From NCBI GenBank assembly GCA_963921935.1, contig OY998180.1, positions 212,652,744-212,716,743 on the forward strand: 64,000 nt of DNA. Direction: 5' to 3'. Origin of the DNA: Galeruca laticollis (Eukaryota > Arthropoda > Insecta > Coleoptera > Chrysomelidae). The notes below the pieces were generated by a model. That model made no database searches. It was not told the DNA's origin and was given only the letters and a program-made list of their open reading frames with translations. The translations under genes and the position numbers were made by a program. This document shows positions 11,100 to 24,047 of the stretch, piece by piece (the stretch's first letter is position 1; every line of letters begins with the position of its first letter).

Positions 11100-11984
11100 G
11101 GTTGGAGTAGTCAGTTAAGTATAAATGGAATTTTGGGGCTTTATACAGAAAATACTTAATGATTTACTCCACCAAACAAGTGACAGAAAGTCAAACAACA
11201 TTTCAATAAACACAACCGTTCTTTATGATTAATAAAAAAGAAATGTGCCAATAAAAAGTTACGACTTTGATATCAGTGCTCTTTTTATATTAAAAATATA
11301 CTCTTAACAAATAACCGTGAAAATGCGACATACCTTTGATGTGAGAGATTGCGTTCATTTTAATGTAGATATTAAAAAAAACGGTGCACTCTGTGAAATT
11401 CAAACAAACCCTTATTAGTAACGCTTTTCATTTCCACGGAAACTTCTCAAGCAGCTTATATTTTCCCGAATTGCGACAAAATTCAAGTTGTTGAACTTTA
11501 TTATTTACATCCTTCTTCGTTTATAGCTATAACTCAAAATGAAAATAAACATCACGCAAAAAAGAGCTTCTGCGAAATTCGTTTTCAAAAATACAAATTT
11601 GCTACCCAAGTTTTCTTAACCATTTTTATAATGCAGAAAAATAACCTATTTTTATCTTACATTAACATTGAATTCATAATAAGATTCGGAAAACAACATT
11701 CAACATTCATGAAAATATAAGAAGTACGAAAGATAAAAGTGCTGATAGAGATAATTCTTGGGAAGGATATGTCAGATTGATCAGAAAGCAAATAGTTCAC
11801 AAAACTTAAAAATCATGAAAGGGCTAACCATAACAAGACAATCAGAATTGAAAATGTAAAATTTTCCATAGAAGAAGCTAATAAAAAAGTATTGGTATTT
11901 AAAAATGTTCAAAAATGGATGAAAGTATAGTACTATAAATAGTGTTAAGCTTTAACAGACATATAGTACATTGATATTTAGGTA
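11100..11984. other. AT-rich, no gene recognised
   Basis: Lies between the Gypsy 3' end and the pogo-type terminal repeat. No domain, repeat or RNA motif could be supported. Confidence 0.5.
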
Positions 11985-12040
11985 CAGTAAAACTTCTGTT
12001 AACGGACACGTCTCCACATCGGAAACCTCTATTGAACGCA
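11985..12040. repeat. Tigger-like terminal inverted repeat (one end)
   Basis: Starts CAGTAAAACTTCTGTTAACG next to a TA dinucleotide and contains repeated CGGA(C/A)AC blocks known from pogo/Tigger termini. Only this end is present. Confidence 0.75.
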
Positions 12041-12779
12041 ACGTCACCGAACATTTCATATGTGGGAAAATTGGTTAAGGACCCACCAAAAAACGAACCC
12101 TTTTCACAACGACTCTAAATAAAAATTTCCTTCATTTTATTTATGAAACTCTTGTTATTTTACCTGCCAACAACGGACGATCAGGACGATTGAAAGCTCG
12201 AGACCTCGGGAATTCCAAATAACTTATTGTAGCCATAAAATAAATCAGTAGGTACTTATAGTCATGAAACTTGAATATTAGGTACCGTAGAAATGGGTGA
12301 CTTGACATACTTTCGAAATCCATTCAATAATATCTGCCATACTAATAAATTTATCATGAAACAAAAAATATCGGTTTTTGCATTGACTGCAACCCGCAAA
12401 ACTTTTTTCTGGAAAAAATGAAAAAAGGCAAAAAAATAAAAATCTGTTGTGTGAGCTGAAAATGCAATGAAAAATCAGTATAAATGGCAAGTTAAACTGT
12501 CCTATAGGTGACTTGACATCAAATTTAACTTTTAAAAATATATGCTTCCAATATACTGGGCGACAAAAGATAATACAAAAACAATACTTAAAAACCAAAA
12601 AATTCTAAAAAAGTTAAGATGATAATCCTTGAACTAAATTAAAAATATTTGTATTTATTTTTAAAACATTGTCATCTTCAGCCAAATCAGTTAAAAATGT
12701 GAAAAGACATACGACTTCATTTCTGTTCACCATCGATTCGTCAATGATTGTAGGATACGAAAAATTATGTTCCTTTTGT

Positions 12780-13946
12780 GTCCACAGTTTTTCGTAAGAA
12801 TTCTACTTAAAGGTACTCTTCATCTATGACTTTCTCCAACATATTTTACAACCCGTTTCTCCCTATTAAATTTCACGAGAATAAACTCCACATTGAAATT
12901 TGTGCCGTTCCACAGGTTTTCGTTTTGGTTGTTGTCTTGATTTCGCATTTGCAGATTATCCTTGGAATCAATATCAATGGGCTCTTTATCCTCGATCTCA
13001 ATATCCCTGGATTCTTCTTTGATCAGGTCTTCATTTTCACTTTCAAAAGAAAGTCCGTATTTATCTTTGACAGAGATGCTCTCCCCTGGAGCAACATTTA
13101 GTTTCCCGAACTACCAGGCTCCTTCAACATATTGGCAATTTCCCCATCTTGAGAAGGAACTCGTTTTAAAGTAGCTTCCCGATCGATAGAAATAAGTCCT
13201 GTCGCTTTGAACCCGACTTTTGTGTTATCAACATTTTTTACCCATTACTAATGTTTGCTTGAGTGGACCAAGGAATCGATCTTTGCTTGTGGGGCCAGGT
13301 TATATGTTTGCTTCTATTTAGTTAAACCGTACCTCCACACTTGCCCTTCACTGGTCTGAAATAGCAAACATCTAGAAGTTGCGATAGGTGCGTGCTATTG
13401 GGCGGCAGGAGAACAAAGCGAATATTATTGTTCTGGTACTCCTGTATGATGTTGATGGAAACATGGCAGGCTGAATTATCTCCGATCAACACCTTTGGTC
13501 CTTCCAGTTATTTAAAATAAGGGAGCACATTCTTCGAATAGGTGTAGATCAAACCATCTCGATTTGCTTTAATTGTACCGGGCGTTTTCGGGACCACTTT
13601 CTGTTCAGGTAGACCATAGATGATCTGCTTCATATATAACATAAGGTAGCAATATAACTCCCGATCCACTAACGGAATACATCACACTAATTGGAGATTT
13701 TGTATTTTCCATAATTTTTTCGGCCTGTTTAGCTGTGCGTAGAACAATAACTTTGGAACGTGTCTCTTCACAATTGACGATATTTTTATCAAGAATGTCT
13801 TTTGAAGTAACAGCCAACTTATTGAAATAATCATTTAAAATGTCAACGGAAACTACAGCACGACAGCTCGATAGGCGAATAGATACGTCGTTATGACATC
13901 TAATAAACGCAAATGTTTTCTTTATTCTCACTGTAAAACTTTCCAT
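12780..13946 (-). pseudogene. pogo/Tigger (jerky-like) DDE transposase remnant
   Basis: Cut-and-paste transposase of the pogo superfamily, read on the minus strand. The first 113 residues (13946-13605) match the region before the catalytic core: FAFIRCHNDVSIRLSS (degraded KRH..LS.R), NDYFNKL, an NCEET block in place of the usual NYDET that holds the first acidic residue, then KSPISVMYSVSGSGVILLP. Further on, in shifted frames, come VLIGDNSACHVS (second Asp), NNIRFVLLPPNSTHLSQLLD (third acidic residue; one Leu replaces the usual Pro), and VGFKATGLISI, the conserved C-terminal block. Frameshifts and stops make it inactive. The CENPB-type HTH region is missing or unreadable beyond 13950. Confidence 0.86.
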
Positions 13947-13949
13947 TTG

Positions 13950-14930
13950 GTATTCACGTTTATTACCATATTATAATGCATTGTTCTGAGTGTAAGCTGC
14001 ATTCCAATGTATACTGTTATATTCAAAAATGTTTCAGTATGTCTTGTCATAAAATTCCAGCGAGATGGATCGAGGTAGCTGCCCGACCGAAATGACCAGA
14101 CATTTAAACGTTATGGACTTTCGAGTTTGGTAAATGTACTTCTAAGATACGCACTGGGTTAGAGGAATTTAGATAACGACGCATAAATTTGCCTGTTGGG
14201 AAAATAGATCAGAGCTGATCTGAATTTTATAGATGCTCTTGAATATAAAATCTGTAATCATGTATACAGGTCTTAAAACGTACCCTATCACCAAATATAT
14301 TCGAATATTTATGTACTGCTATATACTTATCAATAATCAACTATTTCAATAGCTTTTGTTCTCTTGGTTAAAAAATAAATAATATCTACCATACCCTGTT
14401 ATTAAACTAGGAGGACCATTTGAGGAAACTTGAATCACACCACTAGAAATCAATAAAAAGTTACTAGATTGAAAGCGATGACATAAAATACTAGTCATAC
14501 TGAAATTATTCAATCTGGAAATAATGAACCACAAACTAAATAATAATTAACCTAATAGACACACGGTGAAAGAGCGAATGCATATTGTTGGGAACGTAAA
14601 GAAAATACAACGAATTGTAAAATTAAATATATAAAGAATTTCAAGTTTGGCGACTACGTTTGTAAAAAGGTTAATAACAGTTGTCAGATTTGGTGGCACA
14701 TGATGTTTCAAGTTTTGTATTTATTGATAAAACAAATTTTAAAACAATGATAAGATCTAAGTTGTTTCTGTTCAAATGTAAATAATTCAGAATGAAGGAA
14801 CCACAATAGACAAAAAATGCATTATTCAAAGAGCAAAGGATGTTTGTTTTACGAAAATCGACAATCTATGACTATGAAAATAATTATTTTATCTTGTGAA
14901 TTTCAAAAATTGTTGTAAATGTACATGACG
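13950..14930. other. AT-rich, no gene recognised
   Basis: Expected site of the transposase N-terminus and second terminal repeat of the pogo relic, but neither could be found. A short minus-strand frame at 14346-14534 has no motif. Confidence 0.45.
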
Positions 14931-15720
14931 CTTAGACGAATAATTCAGTGTAACTTTACTCTTTTTTATGTAGTTTTCAAGTAAAATCAGATTAGGTTTG
15001 TAATTTTACAATGTGCATATAATTAAACATATATTTTTTTAAAATCTTGTAACTTTACATAGGATTTTGATGTAATATTTGTGCAAAATCTGAAATGATG
15101 TGAATAAATTCTTTTAAAATCTAAATTTTAACAGTGAACATGCGACGTCAAAGTCAAAAAATATTGTAAGTATACATGAAATTATAGTAAATAAAGGAAG
15201 AATAAAGAACTTTATTGAAAATTTATTATAAAATTTTGTAATTTAAATATGTATGGATTCTAAACAATGTGAAACTATATCGATTCCTAAAAATTCATCT
15301 TTTGACAATACAGAAAAAGTGATACGGCTTAATATGCGGTTTTTTCGAAAAAATCGATATGATTTTACATCTATTTCTTTTCATATTTGGCAAACTAAAC
15401 AACTAAGTTACTCTTAACATATTCTCAAAATACATCAAGGGCCTAAAATGTTATTGTGTTCCAAATATTAGCCAACAGTTTTTTGCCAGAGGTACGGCAT
15501 TGCATTGCCCCTTAAAAAGTTAAAAATTAAATATAAACATCCCCTTTACATAAACTAGTGAAATTAATTATAAAAAGTTGTGAACATTTTTCCCCAAATA
15601 CTGTGATTTTGACAAAATCCGTGTAATAGAATTACACCATTTGAAGAATTATACACATAATTAACCTAAAATCACATAATTTGCGTAATTATTACATTAT
15701 ATGTGTGACACTATACCCCA
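14930..15720. repeat. Left group of TTTACAT/ATGTAAA-type diverged repeats
   Basis: The stretch has many variants of TGTAAYTTTACA and TCACATAATTTG. Its right part (15570-15710) resembles, in opposite orientation, the array at 18125-18790. This could be one end of a large element, but no sharp boundary or target duplication is visible. Confidence 0.4.
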
Positions 15721-17920
15721 CGTGATTAGTTAAAACCAATGAGAGGTGATTTCTCTTACTGGCAAAACAACAGCGTGTGTCTTTATTAATTTACGTTTGC
15801 AGTTTGCAGACGAGTTTCACGTGAATTGTATTGTTTTGCTGGATAAATAATTTTTAGGTAAGTTCCTATTATTTCTCAAAAATGTTGTTGGAGACATTTT
15901 AAATGTATGGCCAATTTTAATGAACAAAAAAGCAATTTTATGGCATTTTCACAAACTGACCAATGTCGATATAGGTTCTCTTTCAACCATCATTATAGTG
16001 AAATTAGAGAGGTTTCAGTTGTTTGCAAAAAATCAGAAAAATATGAAAATTCCAGAACCATTAGAAAATCCAGTCCATGAATCCTTATATATATAGTGAC
16101 GATACACTTTAAGGAAGATATTTCTCACCACTATAGGGATATTAAGGTAAACGAACATTATTATCACTATAATTATTTCGTAATATGAAAGCTGATTCCT
16201 ATTTAAATAAAATAATATAACAATAGTTTAGTAATACTGTAATTTCTCTTTTCAGGAAGATTCAAGAAATGATGTGAAAATTGATACTTTGTCACCTTGC
16301 ATAATTAATATAGGTAAGTGAAGTAAAGCAATGTACAAATAAACAAGTATTTGAAAAAAAATTGTAAATTAAAGCTTCTTCAACAGCTGGCCTAACCAAC
16401 TATAACATTTTAGTCATTATTTTTAAGTAGATGGTTAAAAAGTAACAATGGGGAAATAATTTTTTTTCAACTTTCAATATATTTTTAAATCTATTTCATA
16501 TAGAAAAACTCAATTTTTAGAATCAATATACTATAGTAAAAAAATACTTAAATTAGAAATTTTTATGAATTTTTTATGGAAGAATGTATTCATTTTAGGA
16601 AAAAGAATTGAGCTTTTTTTCTTCACGAAAAGTTTAGTTTATTGATTTAGATTTATTGAAATCAATTCTACAAAGAACATTTCAAAATACAAAGTATGTT
16701 GGGTCATTTTATTCGAAATAGTAATCATACCACGTATGGCTTAAAAAATATATCATCCTAAATTTACGTTTTCTCCTGGATCTTGTAATGACCGAGTATT
16801 CTTTCCCATTTATTTTACTCGTGTAATTACACTGAACTCTTAACAAAAAATGTACAAGGTCTGGCGAAACTTCGCGTCATAGAATTGTATAGTAATTGTA
16901 ATTTATAAATGTTTGCAATTACTTTCCATCTTTCCATTAAACTGTAGACGATAATAAAACAACTTTAAACTCCCGTTGTAAATAAACTAAAGCTATGACA
17001 AATGTGCGACTAAGTTTCACTGGATCGATAAATGTGATATAATTTAACCTATAAATTGGTTTTTAGAATATCCGAAAGAAATTTTGTGTGTTCTAGAAAT
17101 GATTCAAATATATTTTTTGAAAATTCACCGAGATGAAGGAACTAAATAAAAAAAATTCAGCAACTCAAAAAAAGGTGATTGCTTTAATTAACTTAATAAC
17201 CAAATACTCATAAGTTTTTTGTCACGATAACTAAGAAAATGTATTTTTTCAAAGAGTTTTCATATTTATTTTATTTTTTATACGTATTTATTTATTATAG
17301 TTAGGTACTTGTTGCTTGGTAGAGAATTATGAACTTTCTGTTTCTCCATACAGTTTGTCCAAACTTACTATAGTTGATAATATTAGGGAAATATTCGATC
17401 ATATATAAAAAAATATCTAATATTGAATATGATTCTACAAACATTTTTAAGAATTTCTTTTGTTTGCCAAATGCCGTGTAATAAATTGTATTTAGTCTCA
17501 AAAATGTTTTTTAAAATTTTGATTTTTATTAAAATGTGCAAATATTAGAATAATAAAAGTAATAATATTAGTTCATAATTTAAGTTTTTTACTGTATCTA
17601 TATTAAAACTATCTAATCAATAATACACATTAGAAATTTCAACATTTCATTTGAAAACTTAATTTGGGCACACTGTTTATACCTATGTTAATAATTAGAT
17701 ACTTAGAAGGCTCCTCTAGGTATTTGATTAATAATTTTATTTATGTATTAAACCAGATGAGTTTATTTTTAAGTATTTAATAAATTGTGATTTTATATAT
17801 TTTATTTCAATAAATTTTTTAAACAATAGACATTGTTTCCTATTACCTAATATAAAAGATTTACCTTTTATAAGACAATTTGCTACACTTAAACTTTCTA
17901 ATTTCAGAAGTCTAAGGAGA
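15721..17920. other. AT-rich interior between the two repeat groups; exon-like signals only
   Basis: There are several consensus splice donors (15858, 16147, 16314) and one strong acceptor (pyrimidine tract ending TTCAG at 16255). No known domain is encoded. The remainder, 16320-17920, shows nothing. Confidence 0.4.
16256..16313 (+). other. Candidate 58-bp internal exon
   Basis: The sequence TTTCTCTTTTCAG precedes it and GTAAGTG follows. One frame is open and reads EDSRNDVKIDTLSPCIINI plus one base. An upstream donor after HHYRDIK at 16146 could join in frame. I do not recognise the peptide. It may belong to a transposon gene inside the repeat-bounded region or may be chance. Confidence 0.22.
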
Positions 17921-18132
17921 ATGTAAGGTCGATTTATGTACCGTATTTGAATTAATAAATATTTGGAATATTTAATATTTTAATTTGAGTAATCACGGAA
18001 TGTCAAAATTTTTTAACTGTTGTGGATGTGTGAATTTTGACAGTTAAAAAATTAAAAAAACTCACATTCCGGGATTACTCAAATTAAAATATTAAATATT
18101 TGAAATATATGGTACATGAATCGACCTTCACA
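17921..18132. repeat. Large hairpin (about 70-80 bp arms)
   Basis: Arms 17921-18003 and 18064-18132 are complementary with a few mismatches and small gaps (outer ATGTAAGGTCGATT, inner AATCACGGAATGT). The 60-bp spacer contains its own inverted repeat, ATTTTTTAACTGT and ACAGTTAAAAAAT. The outer edge runs straight into the 18125-18790 array. Confidence 0.85.
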
Positions 18133-18443
18133 TTATTTATGTAAAACAAAATTACATTAATACTATGAAATTCACACATTTTAGGTAAATTCACATCTTA
18201 TCTGTACAGTTATAGGGGAAATTTACATCAACCATGTAAAACAAAATTACACTGATTTTGTAAATTTCACATAGGTATTTTACGAAAGTTCACATCTTTA
18301 GTGTATTACTAAAAATATCTAGCTTTACATTTATACAGGAAATTTACATCAACCATGTAAAATAGAACCACATATATATCGTAAATTTCACACAAATTTA
18401 GGAAAGTTACATTTTTAATGTATCGGTAAAATTATTTAATTTC

Positions 18444-18494
<51 letters not shown>

Positions 18495-18790
18495 CTACAT
18501 TAATCATGTAAAATAAAACTACAGAATTCCTGTGAATCTTGCATATAATTCCAGGAAAATCACATATTTAGTGTATTACAGTGATGGCGTGAAGTTCACA
18601 CATACCTACGAATAAAATTCACTTGTTTAATGTAATTATTTGATTACATGAAATATTTGCTTCTACAACAAAAATGTAAATTATGGGTAAAAAATTATTT
18701 CTATTCAGAATCGTTTCACATTTATCCTGTGAATAACAAATTACAACAAAAATGTGACATTATATTATTACAAAGTTTAAGTATGTTTAC
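18125..18790. repeat. Diverged tandem array of ~90-120-bp units rich in TTTACAT
   Basis: The block GGAAATTTACATCAACCATG recurs 121 bp apart (18217 and 18338). A third related start (AAATCTACATTAATCATG) follows a (TA)n run at about 18448-18490. Units end with TCACATNTTTAGTGTATTAC. Four to five imperfect units are visible. Confidence 0.7.
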
Positions 18791-19131
18791 TTAAAATTGG
18801 TTGGTCACCAAAAAGCATGAACCAGAGTGTAAAATGTATTAAAGACTTTTTACTGTATACCTATATAGAACAGGAAATTTCCAAATGGTATGAAAATGGG
18901 CCTATTTTTCAATATACAACCTGAAATAGTTAATTCTCATTCTGAAAACAGTAATTTGAGTACAAAGAAATCAGATGTGGTATAAAAATAGTTTAATCGT
19001 TGAACTATTCGCATAATTTTTGATTAAACATTATTTGTAACAAGTAAACATTTTACAGTATATCAGAACTATTAATTACATTTTCTATTATTTGTTAACT
19101 AGAAACACTATATAAAGTTATAAATAATTAT

Positions 19132-19389
19132 TCACTCAGAATCTGCCTCACTGTCATCTCTAGAGAAAGAAACGATTATCAGTTCTATGAGATCATCCAC
19201 AACCCTATCTAGTTTGAACATATCATCTTCTTCTTTTATGACATGTGCAACACAATTTTGTTTGTCACATTTTCCTAGTTTAAAAGTAGTATTTTCGACT
19301 GCCACTTTATTTTTCACTTGAGCTCAAATCAATTCTATAGGGTTCAATTCACAATGATATGGTGGCAACCTAGGTACAATTTTTTTATT
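19132..19389 (-). pseudogene. Tc1/IS630-like DDE transposase C-terminal fragment
   Basis: Minus-strand fragment of an insect transposase family with a Tc1/mariner-like DDE core. It begins IVPRLPPYHCELNPIELI, the block carrying the third acidic residue (Glu), with a TGA where a Trp is expected (19324-19326). It continues AQVKNKVAVENTTFKL, CVAHVIKEEDDMFKLD and the acidic tail ending SEADSE at a stop. Compared with the family, about 20 residues are missing between the TFKL and CVAHV blocks. The same family occurs more fully at 60560-61265. The fragment lacks the first two Asp residues and is dead. Confidence 0.82.
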
Positions 19390-20121
19390 GTATAGTATAG
19401 AATAATGATATTTATCATTTATATTTTTTATCAAACTTTATCAAATTTTAAGTACATACGGAAATATCGAAGTAAATCAATAGATATAATGAGAAAGAGG
19501 TCAAATAAGTCATGTGAATAATTATTGCAAAACATAAATAAAATAATTCAACACCATGTGTAACCTAAGACAAAACTTAACGAGAAACGAAGCTCAACAA
19601 ATTAACTTGACGCAAGGCGTAATACTAGACACCAAAAAAGATCGGTTTATTTGAAAGAATAAGATAGAATGGGAATTAAAATACCAACAAAACTATGAAA
19701 TGATCGACAAACAAATAAATTTTGAATAGGGAAAAACATATAAAATACAGTAAATCAAATATTCAATGATTTTAATTTTAAAAGAAAATGTAAAAGTATA
19801 GGTGTAGGTAATGTCAATAAATAAAAAATCAAGATATGACAACAGGGATACGTATAATGTAATTCATATCAAATAAAAAGAATAAAATATAAGAAATTAT
19901 TGAAATATTATGTTTAGCAATGCAGTGAATTGAAAGAAAATGTAAAATGAACGGTATACATATGCATTATATGATTATTTGTGTTGTAGAAAGTGAAAGA
20001 TTTAAATTTTAGTGTTGACCAATCAGAAGACTTTAATATCATTAACTAACTAAAAAAGAATTATAAAAAAAGAAATGAACAATTTAGTGACGGTAATTAG
20101 CATAGTGCGTTGATAGTAATT
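19390..20121. other. AT-rich, no gene recognised
   Basis: The upstream part of the transposase is not found here. No other feature is supported. Confidence 0.5.
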
Positions 20122-20223
20122 TATGCAACAAATGTATAAAGTGGAACTTTTTTTCACGAGCCGTGAGGCGAGTTCGGCAATTCCATGAGTGAAAAAAAGA
20201 CACTCTATGCATATGTTGCATAC
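20122..20223. repeat. Imperfect palindrome with TTTTTTTCAC/GTGAAAAAAA arms
   Basis: TATGCAACAAATGTATA...CTTTTTTTCAC is mirrored by GTGAAAAAAAGACAC...CATATGTTGCATA around a GC-richer centre. It looks like a small non-autonomous DNA transposon or hairpin element. Confidence 0.65.
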
Positions 20224-23093
20224 ATTATTTTTTCTACAGCCCTATATAAAAAAATAAAATGCAAATAGAAATTTGGGATATTTTAATTAAGCTCCTTTGG
20301 TAAATTACAATTATATGTATTCCAAGTTTCATGGAAGTTCATCCTCGATGCTCAGCCAAGTTTCATTGTGTTATTTTATGGAAAGCGTGAAATAAAGTTA
20401 ACGTTATGGCACTTTTTTTAACGGTTTTTTCACTCTAACCATAAACAGCCACTTTAAGCGCTACAAACCGATGAAATACAAGGTACTTTAAATATAGGGC
20501 TTAGAAAAATACAATGTATTATAATAATTTTAAGTCAGAAATATATCAAACTCTATAATACCATAAATGACAATAGGAGGCTAACAGTAGAACTTTCTAG
20601 AAAAACTTGAACTTCCGGTGAACAAAAAAAGGGTTGTTGATGAGAAGAAGACGCGGAGGTGTCGAATGATGTCTTCTAGTATATCAATATCCTTAAGAAA
20701 TATTTTCTTCTAACATAAACTTAATTCCTATTTCGTATTTTTCTGTAGAAAGAAGCTAAATTCATACAATTTAGAGAAATTGTTGAGAATGGCCTGTTTG
20801 TCTCCGGAACATTTTTGCAATGAAACAGCTTTTACTCAATTTCTCATTGAGACATTTTTTGTTTTGCTAAATTTCAGTATCAATGAAAGAGTTCAAAACT
20901 CGTTCAATGCACTGATGCTCTAACACCAACATCATTGTTGTTTCTTGAAACTGGAATTTTTTAAAAGTCTTTTTACATTTTTCTGCTACTTTTTAATAAT
21001 GCTCGAATATCCGGAGGCCTCTACGAATTCACACAAATTGATTGCTAACATTTCTAGATTGAAAATTTTGATAGTAAACTATCTATTATTAGTGAGGAAT
21101 ATTTCAGCTAATTTCAATTTGTTAAAAGGATGAACAACAATCGAAAGCCTTTGAAAACAAAGTGCTCAGGCTATAATAAATGTATGGCGAAACAAAAAGA
21201 ATACTGAATTGTAGATTTTCTGTCTGCTACCACTCTATCTACATTAAGAATAAAGCGTAACGAAATGTTGAATAGGACTTCAAATCAACGGAATACGAAA
21301 AATAAGACGATTCAAGAGAAATAGACAATTGATACAAAATTACAACCTGTACATGTTACATAATAAAAGTACAATGAGCCTTGTTATCTTTGTTTAGTAT
21401 GAGTAATTTTGAATTAGAATGAAGATATGAATTATCCAAAGGAAAAATATTATCAATAAATATGAAAGAAATGTTTTCGTTTTCAAAAACCATCAAATAA
21501 TTACTATCTTAACTTTGAAAAATTAATTTGATTAGATGTAGATCCAATCTTTTGTACTGACTCCAGATATTCCTCATTGATATAAAGATTTCAAAATCCT
21601 CTCTTATTTTTTGAAATATTCTAGCTACTTAATAAGAATAAAACATAATACATAAAGTTTCGGTGTAAGAGATTATAAACCGTAGACTGTACATTACTGT
21701 GGCAGATAATTTATGCGAAGTTCTCGCCAAATCTCAAGGGAGTTACGGCGACAGCAGTAAACTTTGCATATTTGATGTAACTATTTATATTGTGCCTAAC
21801 GCCTTGTGATGAAAATGGGTGTTTCTCAATGACGGGCAATTTGTTGTCTTGGCTGCTACCTCGAGGGGTGTTTTGTATTTCTCTACTCGAGCTAAACACC
21901 GTTGCAATATGGGGTGCATTTTCTTTGAAGGACTGCGTTACAAGGGCGGACTTTAAAACTGGCCCAAATGTAACACAATGAGGAAGATGAAAATTAAATT
22001 CTAGGAAACAAATTGCTTCTATATTAATAGCTAACTGATTTTTAAAATTATATACCTATCTAGACATTGGATTGTGCACTGAAAAAGATAATAGAAAGTT
22101 GTGCGGAATCAAAAAAAATATTATTCGGGCATGTCCCTGTTATTTATAGTTTTCTCGAAAACCGGCGATGGTAGAATTACCAAATGCAGCGTATTTCCGG
22201 GTCATGTGCCTTGTATCCTTTTCTAGAAGCATAAATCCAATTGTTGTTGGCGTTGGCCGTGTATGCACCTACTAGATACAGCGCGATAATTCTCGTTACA
22301 CTTTTGTGTGACTCAGTCATTTCAAATTGGTTTACCAGTCTCAAGCTAGTCAAAGAGTTGGAAAACAATAAACTTATCTGGATACATTACGAATAAATAA
22401 GAGAGAGCTTCTACCAACTTTAGTGTCCCCAAAGAATCGTGCCTGTTTAAGTAGCATTTTCGGTTATACGAAAAGTGAAACTCTTGTTTTGTACGTTCCG
22501 GAAAAGAAGAATTCCTTTATGTCGCTACCAAGCATTTATGTTTCTTCAAAAGACGTTTCCACGGTGCCGCATTACACAAATTAAATTGTTAAAAAATTAG
22601 ATTACACATCCTATATTGAGTCAGTAATATGTGTGTCAAGAGAGTAACTAAATGATCGAACCACACCTACTTGTGAAATGTCCAGATCCCACGTGTAATA
22701 TTTTGAACATGAGAATATTTTATTTCTTCACAAACACATGCTTTGTTAATGAGTCTTGTCTCATAAAATTGGGTCTGGCCAAATAAATATATCACTGCAT
22801 CATATATTATGTAGGGGGAAGAAATGTACAAGTGCAGAAGTTTTAGAAGAAATTGTAAGATAGACAGTGAGTAAAATGTCTGTATTTGTACATTTATTCC
22901 CCCTATACACGGATCACGAGAAAACATCGGAAATCATTTTATCGTACTACAGAGGCAAAGTCGGGCGTAGGTGTCGTTGACAAACGGCCGATCTACAAGA
23001 AGGTGGTCAATGGTGATTTTTCACCACCTGGGCTGTACATACAAATAATCTTTCTCGCAAACCAAAATGAATTCAACTCGCGAAGAGTATATC
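20224..23093. other. No gene recognised
   Basis: Several short frames (21711-21981, 22177-22368, 22667-23101) lack motifs. The only structure is the inverted repeat at 22810-22909. The DNA at 21.7-23.0 kb is less AT-rich and could include host regulatory or exonic sequence, but nothing proves it. Confidence 0.4.
22810..22909. repeat. Inverted repeat, 21-23-bp arms
   Basis: TGTAGGGGGAAGAAATGTACA (22810-22830) and its near-complement TGTACATTTATTCCCCCTATAC (22887 on) face each other 56 bp apart. They could be terminal repeats of a ~100-bp MITE; no target duplication is obvious. Confidence 0.65.
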
Positions 23094-23129
23094 TAGATTA
23101 GATTAGATTAGATTTTAACGGGGTTACAA

Positions 23130-23420
23130 TGCACCGAAACCTAAGGTTTATTGTGCCCCCCTATCAGAGCTGTTCTCGCTACTACTACAGCTCGCCTTCC
23201 AGTTCCAAGGTTCTAATGAACTCTAGTATTTGGGACGGCTTCAGCGAGGTTAGGTCCTCACTCTTACAAGCTTCTTGTTCGAAGCATTTCTTTCTTTCTC
23301 AGAAACTTTTTGGAATGTTCCAACCTGGGAAGGCACCGCCAGAGTGCTTCTCTTTCGGTTTCCTCCTTCTTCCGAAACTCTTTCTTATAGGAGCATTTTG
23401 TAGGAATTTCCCATAAATTC
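23130..23420 (-). pseudogene. LINE ORF2 C-terminal remnant
   Basis: The minus-strand reading contains KKEETEREALWRCLPRLEHS, a degraded zinc-knuckle and EETAEH-type region. In another frame it has SLKPSQILEFIRTLELEGEL and a stop, the usual last residues of R1/LOA-like ORF2 proteins. A (TAATC)n tail follows after about 60 bp. Two frames are needed to read it, so at least one frameshift is present. Function of this region in the family is RNA binding or structural; here it is non-functional. Confidence 0.65.
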
Positions 23421-23424
23421 CTAC

Positions 23425-24045
23425 AATGGATCTTAATTTAACATTAACACAAAGGTTCGAAGTTTAAATCTCCGCGCCCTTTATTTATGATCACGGATCC
23501 AATTGGTACCTTCTGCGCCACTAGCCGAAAAATTACCGCCAACGAAAGGCAGTCAGTAGTCTTGGCTCAACTCTTGTGACGATATGATCAAGTGTTGATT
23601 CATTGGTTTGAGTACATACCTAATTTCGTTAATCAATTTAATGTAACTGCAACAAATGAGAGTGTGAATATGATGTGAAGTGCTTTTCCGACATTGGTCA
23701 GTGAATTTCCGTATTGTAAGTACTATTGTTATTAAAAATTATTGTTTGAATCCGCATGGTCGCCTAGACCGGTTCAACGGTAGTTTAGCGCTGTTGCCAT
23801 ATTCGATACTAAAGTTTGGTACTTCGTTCTTGTAAGAATTCAAATAGAGGGATTGTGAGTGAGCCGTATTTTTATTACTCCTTTATTCTCAACGACAATT
23901 TCAGCATTCCCGTCAACAAAAGGTTGGCGAGTGTTCTTGTTTTAAAATACTCAAAAACATGTCGGGAAGGAAAGGATCAACAAATCGAAACTTTGAGGAA
24001 CCAGCCAAATATCGCTAAGGCGAATTTCCCTTCTCGTACACATTT
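23425..24045. other. Non-LINE segment inside the LINE
   Basis: The octamer TTCCTACA occurs at both edges (23417-23424 and about 24046-24053), as a target-site duplication would. The inside has no recognisable coding. A donor-like ATTGTAAGTAC is at about 23713. It could be an inserted element or replacement sequence left after a deletion. Confidence 0.35.
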
Positions 24046-24047
24046 TC

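Larger units (their letters stand above)
11985..13946 (-). mobile_element. Decayed pogo/Tigger-type DNA transposon
   Basis: A terminal sequence CAGTAAAACTTCTGTTAACG starts at 11985 right after TA, the target duplicated by this superfamily. GGACACGTCTCC and GGAAACCTCT follow, typical of Tigger ends. A minus-strand DDE transposase relic follows at 12780-13946. The opposite terminal repeat was not found before 14900, so that end is lost or diverged. Confidence 0.8.
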
